Numbered from the stretch's first letter, positions 17,370 through 25,760 are shown. The stretch is DNA of 64,000 nt from Staphylococcus gallinarum (GCF_000875895.1 NZ_JXCF01000001.1:372001-436000), one strand, 5' to 3'. Made by a program: numbers and translations. Notes: generated from the sequence alone by a model not told the origin.

Positions 17370-18365
17370 TTATAAAGAATGTCTCCAGTCAATTTCTGAT
17401 TTAATAATGGTTGGTACATCAATTTTATTAGTAGGCGTGCCTTTTAGAATTAAATCGAGTAACTCTGCTACAGTTGATCCAATTAATTTAGAAGGTTGAT
17501 TAATACTTGTAATTCCAGGCGAAATAATGTCTGTCACATTAAAATCATCAAATCCTGTTATGCCTATATCATTAGGAATTATTAAATTATTTTTATTAAT
17601 CAATTTAATTATGTCCAAAAGTACTGTGCCATTTAATGCAAATATTGCAGTTTTCCCAGTCTTAGTGATTTCTGTAATTTGTTTAATATCAATATAATGT
17701 GCTTCATCAACCTCAATTAGATGAACATTTAACTTGTTTGCATTACTTATATCGGCAATTGTATTGTAGCGTTTTTCTCTAGTATTAACTTTATGGATAG
17801 GTTGTGAAACAACGATGATATTTTTATAACTTTTTTCAACGATTGACTGCATGAGCTTTGCCACAATTGCTTCATTGTCTGTGGTTACCGAGAGCCAAGG
17901 GCTATCCTCAATTTCACGGTCTACCAAAATCATAGGGATTTGATTATTTGCAATAAATTGATAATTAGAGGAGTTATCATTCGAAGGTTGAATAATAATC
18001 CCTTCAACATTTTGATCAACAAGTTTCTGTAATATCCTCTGTTCTTTTATTTCTGAGTTAGCGGCTTCCACAATTATTAGATGATAATTTGTATGTTCGA
18101 AATACTGACTAATACCTTTTAATAATAATGATGAATACATATTAGATATATCTGCAACCACTACACCAATTAAATTACTTTTTCGAGTTGTTAAAAATTG
18201 GGCTTGTTTACTCGGGCGATAATTTAACTTTTCAATTGCCTTTTTAATCTTTTCACGTGTATCAGCTGACATTTTTTGATGATTACCATTAATATATTGT
18301 GACACCGTTGATTTCGATACACCTACATACTTCGCCACATCAGAAATTGTTACTTTTTTCTCCAT
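17370..18365 (-). CDS. LacI-family transcriptional regulator (KdgR/RegR-like)
   Basis: A 331-residue repressor. The N-terminal helix-turn-helix VTISDVAKYVGVSKSTVSQYING (residues 4-26) and the hinge region NYRPSKQAQFL are classical LacI features. The rest is a periplasmic-binding-protein-like effector domain (GIIIQPSNDN, ITGFDDF). The start is the ATG at 18365, preceded by GGAAGG; upstream in-frame ATGs would add residues atypical for the family. It is divergent from the seven-gene sugar-acid operon. Two ACCGGT-centred palindromes in the intergenic region are its likely operators. The inducer is probably KDG or a related sugar acid, inferred from the operon. Confidence 0.9.
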   Translation of the reverse strand: MEKKVTISDVAKYVGVSKSTVSQYINGNHQKMSADTREKIKKAIEKLNYRPSKQAQFLTTRKSNLIGVVVADISNMYSSLLLKGISQYFEHTNYHLIIVEAANSEIKEQRILQKLVDQNVEGIIIQPSNDNSSNYQFIANNQIPMILVDREIEDSPWLSVTTDNEAIVAKLMQSIVEKSYKNIIVVSQPIHKVNTREKRYNTIADISNANKLNVHLIEVDEAHYIDIKQITEITKTGKTAIFALNGTVLLDIIKLINKNNLIIPNDIGITGFDDFNVTDIISPGITSINQPSKLIGSTVAELLDLILKGTPTNKIDVPTIIKSEIDWRHSL

Positions 18366-18440
18366 TTTATGTTCAATCCTTCCAATGGAATCTATCCTAA
18401 TCATATTAAAGTTTAACATTGTTATTTATAAAAGACTAAA

Positions 18441-18454
18441 TGTAAGCGTTGACA
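18441..18454. promoter_or_regulatory. Candidate CcpA cre site
   Basis: TGTAAGCGTTGACA differs from the cre consensus TGNNARCGNWWWCA at one position. It overlaps the -35 box of the operon, so CcpA binding would repress it in the presence of preferred sugars. Confidence 0.6.
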
Positions 18455-18477
18455 TTTATAGTAAACCGGTTTACTAT
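18449..18477 (+). promoter_or_regulatory. Sigma-A promoter of the sugar-acid operon
   Basis: TTGACA (18449-18454), a 17-bp spacer and TACTAT (18472-18477). The spacer and -10 are covered by the first operator and the -35 by the cre site. Confidence 0.7.
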
Positions 18478-18478
18478 A
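18457..18478. promoter_or_regulatory. LacI-type operator O1
   Basis: Perfect 22-bp palindrome with arm TATAGTAAACC and its complement, centred on ACCGGT. It overlies the promoter spacer and -10, which is ideal for repression by the divergent LacI-family protein. Confidence 0.75.
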
Positions 18479-18493
18479 ATACGCAAGAACTTA

Positions 18494-18508
18494 GAAAACC
18501 GGTTTACC
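18494..18508. promoter_or_regulatory. LacI-type operator O2
   Basis: AAAACCGGTTTACC shares the ACCGGT core of O1 and lies 32 bp (about three helical turns) downstream of it, in the 5' untranslated region. Two phased sites suggest cooperative binding. Confidence 0.65.
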
Positions 18509-18532
18509 TAATTTGGTTGAAGGGATGATGTT

Positions 18533-19282
18533 ATGAAAAATACTGATTTGGTTTTTAATACGTTAGTTGCACAAGAAAAAATTAATTCTGGATTAACACA
18601 ATTAGAAATATTTGATTATATAGTCGATTTGGGCTTCAACAGTATAGAAGTAAGAAGAGAATATTTTAAAAATATTGATAGTGAAGTGGAAGCTATTGCG
18701 AAATACTCAAAAGAGCAAAACATCACTATTCTTTACAGTGTTCCAGAAGTTATTTTTCTAGAAAATGGAGAACTTAATCCAAATATTGAACATTATTTCA
18801 CTGAAGCATGCAATCTTCATGCGACACATGTAAAGATGACAATTGGTAATTACCAAAATAAAGAACAATTACAAAATTTAAAGATTATCAATGAACAACC
18901 ATTTAGTTTTACGGTTGAAAATGATCAAACTGAACAATCAGGAACAATTAACCATATTCTAAAATTCTTAACTGAAGCTGAACAATCAGGAATTAATATT
19001 GGATACACATATGATTTAGGAAACTTTAGATATGTAGGGGAGAGTGAAATTGTTGGAGCAAAAGCGTTGAAGGAATATGTGAGATATATTCATTTGAAAA
19101 ATGTTACGCGAGAAAATGATTTGTTAAGAGCAACTTCTCTTGAGCAAGGTGATATTAATTGGCGTAAAGTAATAACGCTTTTACCAACTGATGTACCCGT
19201 AGCATTAGAGTACCCATCGAATATTAAAGATGAAATTTTAACAGATAAACGAGCTATTGAGGTGTTAGGTTATGGAAATTAA
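18533..19282 (+). CDS. Sugar phosphate isomerase/epimerase-like TIM barrel protein
   Basis: A 249-residue protein of the xylose-isomerase-like TIM barrel (AP endonuclease 2) superfamily. Visible landmarks are FNSIEVRREYF near residue 35, HVKMTIGNY near 100, IGYTYDLGNF near 160 and VRYIHLKNV near 183. They follow the beta-strand ends where these enzymes bind a divalent metal and an open-chain sugar. It is the first gene of the operon behind the LacI operators, with AAGGGATG before the ATG, and overlaps the next gene by 11 bp. It probably isomerises or epimerises the transported sugar acid on its way to KDG. The exact substrate cannot be deduced. Confidence 0.75.
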   Translation: MKNTDLVFNTLVAQEKINSGLTQLEIFDYIVDLGFNSIEVRREYFKNIDSEVEAIAKYSKEQNITILYSVPEVIFLENGELNPNIEHYFTEACNLHATHVKMTIGNYQNKEQLQNLKIINEQPFSFTVENDQTEQSGTINHILKFLTEAEQSGINIGYTYDLGNFRYVGESEIVGAKALKEYVRYIHLKNVTRENDLLRATSLEQGDINWRKVITLLPTDVPVALEYPSNIKDEILTDKRAIEVLGYGN

Positions 19283-19520
19283 AAAAACGAATGTAGATGC
19301 AGAAAAATTTGCGTATAAATTTATGGAATCTATACAACGAGATATTAACAGTTCTGATGATATACAAAAATCAGCAAAAGAAGCATTGGCAGCGTACTTA
19401 ACAGCATATTATGTTGCCCTAGATTTTAATAATCTGGAAAATTCATTTTTCTATGAAGAGAAGAAAAAGAAAAATGTATCAACTTATCAAAGAATTTTAA
19501 GTGAGCTAAATAAATATTAG
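19272..19520 (+). CDS. Small operon protein of unknown function
   Basis: An 82-residue, soluble, probably helical protein starting MEIKKTNVDAEKFAYKFMESI and containing AKEALAAYLTAYYVALDF. I recognise no family. It overlaps the end of the TIM barrel gene and is followed 11 bp later by the permease gene, so it belongs to the operon. Its place directly before the permease could mean a small accessory subunit of either neighbour. It has no signal peptide and no cysteines. Confidence 0.75.
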   Translation: MEIKKTNVDAEKFAYKFMESIQRDINSSDDIQKSAKEALAAYLTAYYVALDFNNLENSFFYEEKKKKNVSTYQRILSELNKY

Positions 19521-19531
19521 GTGGTGAGGTT

Positions 19532-20806
19532 ATGGGTGCAGCTATTACTGGTGTATTGCTATTGTTAACATTTATTTTGTTTGTCATTTTTGTCATGCGT
19601 GGTGGGAATTTAACTTTAGGATTTTTAATTATGGCTATTCTTTGGACTATTATTGGATTGGTGCCATTAAATGTAGCCATTAAAGAGATCTATACAGAGC
19701 CTGTACTTAAGTATGGAAGTACTATTGTGAATATTATATTTGGGTCTTGGTTTGGTCGTGTACTAGTTGATACGGGTATTGCTGGTAGTATTAGTAGACG
19801 AACTCAAACAGTAGGTAATCGTTACCCTGTGGTAGCAACAATTCTAATTTCATGTGTACTTGCATTAATATTTTCAAGTTCTTATGGAGTTGGCTCAGCC
19901 ATAGCGATTGGTGTAATTATTTTCCCAATTATGTATTCCATAGGTGTGCCAAAACACATCGCTGTGTCAGTTTTTACTTTATCGATTGGTGCAGCGATGT
20001 ACATTAATAATGTCTTGTTTGTGCAGTTTCAAGTGTTTTTCCCGAAAATAGAGTGGGGCTTAAGATATCAAAAGTTTGGTTTTACAGCAATGTTAGTACA
20101 GATGGGAATTACAATTGCATTTATTTTGTATAATCGCAAAAAAATTCAAAACGGTAAATCGAAATTGGTTGTTACAGAAGATGAAAATACTGAGATTAAA
20201 GAGGTTTCACCATGGACTTACATATTACCAATCTTACCTGTAGCATTAAATATTATCTTAGGCTGGGATGCAGTTCCAGCACTATTCTTATCAATAATAG
20301 TTGCTTTATTTGCAACTGGAAATATGAAAACGTATACAGGACTCATTAAAATGATAAACAATACGGCATATAACGCAATTAGTGATATTGCAGGGTTAAT
20401 TATTATGCTATTTGTACTGAATATGTTCCAAGCAGCTGCGGTTCATGCAATGGCTGACTTTAATGATGTATTTAAACATATAATTCCAGATAATACATTA
20501 CTGTTAACTGTGATTATGGTTTTTCTAGCTCCATTAGCATATTTTAGAGGGCCATTATTCTTATACGGTGCAGGAGCAGCTACGGCAAGTATCTTTGTTA
20601 GTACTGGATTATTTGATCAATACTTCTTATATGGATTGCTTGTCGTACCTTCAATGGTTGGTATTTCAGCGTGTATTACGCAATCTTGGAATTTATGGGC
20701 AGTTCAATATAATGAATTAGATACTAAAACATTTTTAATAACAGGCCTACCGTGGATTTGGATAGCAACAGCAATCAACTTATTCTTAGCATACTTTATT
20801 TTATAA
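19532..20806 (+). CDS. GntP/CitMHS-like sugar-acid permease
   Basis: A 424-residue membrane protein with about twelve helices in two halves, of the ion-transporter superfamily that includes gluconate (GntP) and citrate permeases. The re-entrant-type segments SSSYGVGSAIAIGVIIFPIM (near residue 110) and YFRGPLFLYGAGAATASI (near 335) correspond to the two helical hairpins that form the substrate site. It should import a gluconate- or ketodeoxygluconate-like acid with protons for the downstream kinase and aldolase. The start has a GGTGAGG site. It is centrally placed in the operon with short gaps to both neighbours. Confidence 0.8.
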   Translation: MGAAITGVLLLLTFILFVIFVMRGGNLTLGFLIMAILWTIIGLVPLNVAIKEIYTEPVLKYGSTIVNIIFGSWFGRVLVDTGIAGSISRRTQTVGNRYPVVATILISCVLALIFSSSYGVGSAIAIGVIIFPIMYSIGVPKHIAVSVFTLSIGAAMYINNVLFVQFQVFFPKIEWGLRYQKFGFTAMLVQMGITIAFILYNRKKIQNGKSKLVVTEDENTEIKEVSPWTYILPILPVALNIILGWDAVPALFLSIIVALFATGNMKTYTGLIKMINNTAYNAISDIAGLIIMLFVLNMFQAAAVHAMADFNDVFKHIIPDNTLLLTVIMVFLAPLAYFRGPLFLYGAGAATASIFVSTGLFDQYFLYGLLVVPSMVGISACITQSWNLWAVQYNELDTKTFLITGLPWIWIATAINLFLAYFIL

Positions 20807-20819
20807 GGAGAGATAACAT

Positions 20820-21776
20820 ATGAGTAAATTTTTAACCATAGGAGAACCTATTGCGTTATTTGGTTCAGATGAAATTGATAAAAGCTTAGTTGAAGCTAAA
20901 AAATTCACTAAATACTTAGCAGGTGCAGAAGTTAATGTAGCAGTCGGTGTATCGAGATTAGGGCATAGCACACAATATGTTACAAGACTTGGTGATGATC
21001 CATTCGGTAAATTTATTGAAAACGAACTAACTAGAAATAATATAGGTACAGATTATATTGAAAAGACAAATGATTTTTGGACAGCATATCAATTGAAAAA
21101 TCGTGTTAGTCAAGGAGATCCAGATATTCATTACTTTAGAAAAGGTTCTGCAGCAGCGAACTTTAATGAAGAAATATTAAACAAAATAGATTGGGATGAT
21201 ATAGAAATTGTCCATTTATCAGGTATTTTTCCTGCTATTTCACAACAATCATTAACTACATTTAATAAATTGATAGAGTTAATTAATCGTAAGCAGATCA
21301 CGTCAACATTTGATCCAAATTTACGACCTCAGTTATGGCAGTCTGAAACAGAAATGAGAGATACACTTAATTACTTGGCTAAGCATGCTGATATAATTTT
21401 ACCTGGTATTAATGAAGGGAAAATATTAGTAGGTAGTGACAATCCAGAAGAGATAGCAGACTTCTATTTAACTCAAAGTGAGAAAACGAGCATAGTAATT
21501 GTTAAATTAGGAGCACAAGGAGCATATATAAAGCAAAAAGGTGAAACAGTTGGAATGACAATTTCAGGACAACGAGTTGACCATGTTGTAGATACAGTAG
21601 GTGCTGGAGATGGATTTGCGGTAGGTGTTATTACTGGATTATTAGAAGGTATCGACATCAAGTCCGCAGTAGTAAGAGGTAATATAATTGGAGCGCTTGC
21701 AGTACAGTCCTCTGGTGATAATGATGGCTATCCAAACAGAACTGAGCTAGAAGCAATAGAAAAGGAGTATGAATGA
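20820..21776 (+). CDS. kdgK: 2-dehydro-3-deoxygluconokinase (KDG kinase)
   Basis: A 318-residue PfkB-family sugar kinase that phosphorylates 2-keto-3-deoxygluconate to KDPG with ATP. The N-terminal AGAEVNVAVGVSRLG motif and the C-terminal DTVGAGDGFAVGV signature with catalytic Asp are both present. FDPNLRPQLW near residue 165 is typical of KDG kinases. It lies 13 bp after the permease and overlaps the next gene by 4 bp. Together with the KDPG aldolase at the end of the operon it completes the route from KDG to pyruvate and glyceraldehyde 3-phosphate. Other 2-keto-acid or sugar substrates are possible but less likely. Confidence 0.85.
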   Translation: MSKFLTIGEPIALFGSDEIDKSLVEAKKFTKYLAGAEVNVAVGVSRLGHSTQYVTRLGDDPFGKFIENELTRNNIGTDYIEKTNDFWTAYQLKNRVSQGDPDIHYFRKGSAAANFNEEILNKIDWDDIEIVHLSGIFPAISQQSLTTFNKLIELINRKQITSTFDPNLRPQLWQSETEMRDTLNYLAKHADIILPGINEGKILVGSDNPEEIADFYLTQSEKTSIVIVKLGAQGAYIKQKGETVGMTISGQRVDHVVDTVGAGDGFAVGVITGLLEGIDIKSAVVRGNIIGALAVQSSGDNDGYPNRTELEAIEKEYE

Positions 21777-22402
21777 TGAAATTACAAGTTGCGTTAGATC
21801 GAATTTCATTAGATGAAGCTATTAAATTATCGACTAAGCTAAATGGTAATGTAGGTATTATAGAAATTGGAACATCATTAATCAAAGATTATGGAAATAG
21901 CGCTATTGAAAAAATAGCTGAGGTTACACCAGATAGTAAAATATTGATTGATAGTAAAACGATTGATGAGGGTGCGTATGAGTTTAATCAAGCATTTCGA
22001 CACGGTGCAGATATTGTGACAGTAATGGGTGCAGCAAGTTATCAAACGTTAGCAGCTTGTTATGAAGTAGCCAAGCAATATAATGGCACGATGATGATTG
22101 ATTTACTTAATTTAAATCATAAACAAATAGCAGCAATTGATAATTTTTCAGAAGCAGTCTATTTGATTCATCATTCTGTGGATGCAAATGAAAAGGTGTC
22201 AGCAATTGCTGAAATAGAAGAATTCCAATCTTTACATGAACATGTAGAACACATAGCTATTGCAGGTGGTATAGATTACAATGCAGCATCAGAAATATCA
22301 CAGCAAAATCTTGCAGACATTGTTGTAGTGGGTTCTAAAATAACTACATCAAAAAGTATCGTTGAGACAGCAAAAAAATTTATGGAGGTATTAAAAGCAT
22401 GA
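21773..22402 (+). CDS. HPS/KGPDC-family protein (3-hexulose-6-phosphate synthase-like)
   Basis: A 209-residue member of the orotidine monophosphate decarboxylase superfamily. Family motifs are LQVALD at the start, EIGTSLIKDYG near residue 31, the catalytic DSKTxD triplet near 60, MIDLLNL near 103 and AIAGGI near 160. True HPS enzymes usually have His-Thr-Gly and keto-gulonate-6-phosphate decarboxylases His-Arg-Ser-Arg-Asp at the specificity strand. Here the sequence is HHSVDAN, neither one exactly. It is coupled by 4-bp overlaps to the KDG kinase before it and the PHI-like isomerase after it. It may be a genuine HPS or a decarboxylase/aldolase for a different keto sugar phosphate. Confidence 0.75.
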   Translation: MMKLQVALDRISLDEAIKLSTKLNGNVGIIEIGTSLIKDYGNSAIEKIAEVTPDSKILIDSKTIDEGAYEFNQAFRHGADIVTVMGAASYQTLAACYEVAKQYNGTMMIDLLNLNHKQIAAIDNFSEAVYLIHHSVDANEKVSAIAEIEEFQSLHEHVEHIAIAGGIDYNAASEISQQNLADIVVVGSKITTSKSIVETAKKFMEVLKA

Positions 22403-22941
22403 GTACGATTACTACTGTTATGAATGAAATTCAAGAAGTGATGAATTTAGTAGATGAAAATGAAATAGATAATGTGGTTAAAAAGTTAACAAAAAAGCAG
22501 AGAATATTTGTTGTTGGTGCTGGAAGAAGTGGTTTCCAAGGTAAAGGATTTGCGATGAGATTAATGCATATCGGATATCAAAGTTATGTAGTAGGAGAAA
22601 CGATTACACCTTCCGTTCAAGCAGGCGATATTTGGGTAGCTATTTCTGGATCTGGTACAACTGAGAGTATAGTCACTCAAACGGAGAAAGTTAAGAAACT
22701 AGGACTTACCGTAATTGCATTAACAAGCGATGAGAATTCTAAATTGGCACAATTAGCAGACGAAACCATAATTGTTCCAGGAGCTACAAAAGTAAATACA
22801 GGTGTGAAATCATCACAACTACTATCTTCCTTATTTGATCAAACTGTACACATCACGTTAGATGTATTAAATCAAAAATTAGCAGAACGTGACAATACAA
22901 CAAATCAAAGCGCCAATGCACAACATACAAACGTTGAGTAG
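22399..22941 (+). CDS. 6-phospho-3-hexuloisomerase-like SIS protein
   Basis: A 180-residue single SIS-domain isomerase of the PHI family, which interconverts hexulose 6-phosphate and fructose 6-phosphate. GAGRSGFQGKGFAMRLMHIG (near residue 47), VAISGSGTTESIV (near 78) and the C-terminal SSLFDQTVHITLD are all strongly conserved in PHI enzymes. It overlaps the HPS-like gene by 4 bp, the typical hxlA-hxlB arrangement. An HPS/PHI pair either fixes formaldehyde into ribulose 5-phosphate or runs backwards to make pentose phosphate. Its place inside a KDG operon is unusual and suggests a related but different substrate. Confidence 0.82.
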   Translation: MSTITTVMNEIQEVMNLVDENEIDNVVKKLTKKQRIFVVGAGRSGFQGKGFAMRLMHIGYQSYVVGETITPSVQAGDIWVAISGSGTTESIVTQTEKVKKLGLTVIALTSDENSKLAQLADETIIVPGATKVNTGVKSSQLLSSLFDQTVHITLDVLNQKLAERDNTTNQSANAQHTNVE

Positions 22942-22976
22942 ACTTTTAAAATAAAAAAATTGGTAGGTGCTATAAA

Positions 22977-23579
22977 TTGAAATCAGTACAAGTTTTAAAT
23001 GAACTACAAAGTAACAAATTAATTGCAGTTTATAGAACCACAGATAAACAAAAATACATTGATATTGCCCAAATTTTAATTAATAATGGATTGAAAATTA
23101 TAGAAGTTACGGCAACAACACCACAAGCAAATGAAATTATTAGAGAATTATCACAATATGAGGACGTTGTAGTTGGCGCAGGTACTATATTAGATAGTGA
23201 ATCGGCAATAGAAGCGGGTGCGACTTTTATAGTAAGTCCAGGGTTTGATAAGTATACAGCTAAATTAGCAAACAGTTATGATGTGCCTTATATTCCAGGA
23301 TGTATGACTGTAACAGAAATGATAAATGCGAGTCAGTATGGCTGTAATATCATTAAATTATTTCCAGCGAATCAATTTAGTCCAAAATCAATTAAAGACT
23401 TTCAAGGGCCATTACCTCAACTAGAGTTTATCCCAACAGGTGGTGTGGATAGGGCTAATGCACAAGATTGGTTAGATGCAGGTAGCTTGGCAATTGGTAT
23501 AGGTAGTGAAATTACAAAAATTTATGAAAAAGAAGGTTCTAGCGGATTGCGTAAATATGTACAAGAATTACTAAATTAA
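22977..23579 (+). CDS. eda: KDPG/4-hydroxy-2-oxoglutarate aldolase
   Basis: A 200-residue class I aldolase that splits 2-keto-3-deoxy-6-phosphogluconate into pyruvate and glyceraldehyde 3-phosphate. The catalytic Glu is in IIEVTATTP (near residue 42), the GAGTI phosphate-proximal loop is near 69, the Schiff-base Lys is in NIIKLFPANQ (near 127), and the phosphate-binding FIPTGGV is near 149. Start is TTG, preceded by GTAGGTG. The 35-bp gap before it is the longest in the operon but has no terminator. It is the last gene of the operon and supplies the final step for the KDG kinase product. Confidence 0.9.
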   Translation: MKSVQVLNELQSNKLIAVYRTTDKQKYIDIAQILINNGLKIIEVTATTPQANEIIRELSQYEDVVVGAGTILDSESAIEAGATFIVSPGFDKYTAKLANSYDVPYIPGCMTVTEMINASQYGCNIIKLFPANQFSPKSIKDFQGPLPQLEFIPTGGVDRANAQDWLDAGSLAIGIGSEITKIYEKEGSSGLRKYVQELLN

Positions 23580-23776
23580 AAATAGATTGTGGAATAGGTA
23601 GTGATTGATAATTCGGTATGATTTGCAATGCCGTTGAAAAGCTAATAAAATTTTTAAAATAGTAATTTAAGGAGTTATTCGTTTGAAAATATTAAAATCA
23701 TAAAAGTTATGTTCTTTCTGATTATTTATTGTGTTAAAATATATTTATAAATCATAGACAATAGGGGACAATGTAA

Positions 23777-24082
23777 ATGAATATTGACGAAAGAGCTTAT
23801 ATTGAACAGAGAGTAGCAAATAATTCAAAATCTACAGGTGTAGCATATCTATTGTGGTTCTTTTTAGGTGGTTTTGGCGCCCATAGATTTTATTTAGGCA
23901 AAACAGGATCAGCTGTAGGCTTATTAGTATTAACATTATTAACATCTTGGTGGACCTTTGGCATTCCTACTATAATTTGGGTTATTATAGATGCATTTCT
24001 TATTCCAAGTATAATTAGAGAGCATGCACAAGCAGAACGAAACCTTGCTACAACAGAAGTTCAACTGATGAAAAATAAGTAA
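23777..24082 (+). CDS. TM2 domain membrane protein
   Basis: A 101-residue protein with a TM2 domain: two helices (about 23-40 and 47-75) joined by the conserved GGFGAHRFYLGKTGSAVG turn. The N-terminus is charged and cytosolic, the C-terminus helical and hydrophilic. TM2 proteins are common in Firmicutes, with no defined enzymatic role. AGGGGAC precedes the ATG and a terminator follows at 24134, so it forms its own transcript. Confidence 0.85.
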   Translation: MNIDERAYIEQRVANNSKSTGVAYLLWFFLGGFGAHRFYLGKTGSAVGLLVLTLLTSWWTFGIPTIIWVIIDAFLIPSIIREHAQAERNLATTEVQLMKNK

Positions 24083-24133
24083 CTATCAGCATAGATATAT
24101 GAATCTATAGTAAGAACTAATATAAACTTTCCT

Positions 24134-24174
24134 AAACGTTAATTGTTGTGATCAACGATTAGCGTTTATTTTTT
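24134..24174 (+). terminator. Rho-independent terminator
   Basis: AAACGTTAATTGTTG pairs with CAACGATTAGCGTTT (two G-U pairs), followed by a T-rich stretch, 51 bp after the TM2 gene. Confidence 0.85.
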
Positions 24175-24317
24175 ACAAATAAAAAGCGAAATAATTTATA
24201 ACAACAATATATTCGATATAAAAATATTTAAATTTTTGTGTTGTAACTTTACTATATAATTGAAAATATAAAAACAGTGGCGTACCATTAAATTATAAAG
24301 AATAAGGAGGTAATACG

Positions 24318-25355
24318 ATGAAAGCTGCAGTATGGTATGGTCAAAAGGATGTTCGAGTTGAAGAGCGTGCACAAAATGAATTAAAGGATGGGGAAGTTAA
24401 GGTTAAAGTATCTTGGGCTGGTATTTGTGGAACGGATTTGCATGAATACTTAGAAGGACCTATTTTTATTTCAACTGATAAACCTGATCCATTTCTTGGT
24501 GGTAAAGCACCTGTAACTTTAGGGCATGAATTTGCTGGTGTAGTTGAAGAAGTAGGCGCAAATGTTAATAAATTTGCTAAAGGTGATAGAGTCGTAGTTA
24601 ACCCAACTGTTTCAAAGCGTGAAAAAGAAGAAAATATTGATTTATATGATGGCTATTCATTTGTAGGTTTAGGTTCAGATGGTGGTTTTGCGGAATTTAC
24701 CAATGTTCCGGAAGAAAATGTTTATAAATTACCGGATAATGTTTCTGACAAAGAGGGCGCATTAGTTGAGCCAACTGCAGTTGCTGTGCAAGCTATCAAA
24801 GAAGGGGAAGTATTATTTGGAGATACAGTAGCTATTTTTGGTGCTGGACCAATCGGCTTGCTAACAGTTGTAGCCGCTAAAGCTGCGGGTGCAAGTAAAA
24901 TATTTGTCGTCGATTTATCACCAGAAAGATTAGCGAAAGCGAAAGATTTAGGTGCTACACATGTCATTAATTCTGGTGAAGATGATCCAGTTGAAATAAT
25001 TAAAAATAATACTGACAGTGGTGTTGATGTAGCATTTGAAGTTGCAGGAGTAGCGCCAACACTCAAACTTTCTATTGATGTGACTAAAGCACGTGGAACG
25101 GTCGTGATTGTCTCAATCTTCGGTCATCCTATTGAGTGGCATCCAATGCAATTAACGAATACTGGTGTTAAATTAACATCTACGATTGCGTATACACCTA
25201 CTACGTTCCAACAAACAATTGATTTGATTAATGAAGGTAACTTACAAGTAAAAGATGTGATTACTGACGAAATTCAACTAGAGGATATTGTGGCGTCTGG
25301 ATTTGAACAATTAGTAAATGACAAATCACAAGCTAAAATTTTAGTGAAGATTTAA
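24318..25355 (+). CDS. (R,R)-butanediol dehydrogenase-like medium-chain alcohol dehydrogenase
   Basis: A 345-residue zinc-dependent medium-chain dehydrogenase, closely matching staphylococcal 2,3-butanediol dehydrogenase (acetoin reductase), which oxidises NADH in fermentation. The catalytic zinc ligands are the Cys in GICGTDLHE (near residue 37) and the His in LGHEFAG (near 70). The Glu in VEPTAVAV (near 155) and the NAD motif GAGPIGL near 180 follow. The four cysteines of the usual structural-zinc lobe are absent; that position reads NPTVSKREKEENIDLYDG. It has a strong AAGGAGG site, is monocistronic, and a terminator follows at 25418. Confidence 0.85.
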   Translation: MKAAVWYGQKDVRVEERAQNELKDGEVKVKVSWAGICGTDLHEYLEGPIFISTDKPDPFLGGKAPVTLGHEFAGVVEEVGANVNKFAKGDRVVVNPTVSKREKEENIDLYDGYSFVGLGSDGGFAEFTNVPEENVYKLPDNVSDKEGALVEPTAVAVQAIKEGEVLFGDTVAIFGAGPIGLLTVVAAKAAGASKIFVVDLSPERLAKAKDLGATHVINSGEDDPVEIIKNNTDSGVDVAFEVAGVAPTLKLSIDVTKARGTVVIVSIFGHPIEWHPMQLTNTGVKLTSTIAYTPTTFQQTIDLINEGNLQVKDVITDEIQLEDIVASGFEQLVNDKSQAKILVKI

Positions 25356-25417
25356 TAAGTTTAGTTAACTTAATTACCAAATTCAATATATTTATAGCTT
25401 AAGTGTGCTAACCGAAT

Positions 25418-25455
25418 AAGAAGGCAATTTCTGTTGAGATTGCCTTCTTTATTTT
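25418..25455 (+). terminator. Rho-independent terminator
   Basis: AAGAAGGCAATTTC pairs with GAGATTGCCTTCTT, with trailing T residues, 62 bp after the butanediol dehydrogenase stop. Confidence 0.88.
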
Positions 25456-25590
25456 AGTTTCCATTGGTAGAGTTGATTGAGACATGTTTAATTTTTTATA
25501 CATAAGACACCACGTTAATTTAGTTTAGTGAAGTTATTAAATGATACGAAAGTGTCTTATTTTTTGTAATAATAGTATCAATGAACTTTG

Positions 25591-25677
25591 TATTGTTTGC
25601 GAGACACCTGAGGGAGCAGGATGCGTGTCGAGACCAAGGATCGACCCAGCCCCCTAGGTAAGCGAGCAATAACAATA
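25591..25677 (+). repeat. Copy B of the dispersed intergenic element (best preserved)
   Basis: G+C-rich relative to its surroundings, with GAGACACCTGAGGGAGCAGG on the left. On the right it has CCTAGG (25653-25658), then AAGCGAGCAATAACAAT. CCTGAGGG can pair with the CCCCTAGG side, and GTATTGTT with AACAATAC, forming a closed multi-stem structure. The CCTAGG-to-ACAAT end is shared with the copies at 38180 and 43381. It lies between convergent genes. Confidence 0.6.
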
Positions 25678-25694
25678 CTGAGTATCGATAACAA

Positions 25695-25727
25695 TAACAA
25701 AGCCCATCAAAAATCTTTGATGAGCTT
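25695..25727 (-). terminator. Terminator hairpin for the downstream minus-strand gene
   Basis: AAGCCCATCAAA pairs with TTTGATGAGCTT. On the minus strand a T-rich stretch follows. It is 34 bp past the stop of the minus-strand gene and directly beside element copy B. Confidence 0.7.
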
Positions 25728-25760
25728 AATGCAAAGTATTTATGTCCCAGATTCTGTATT

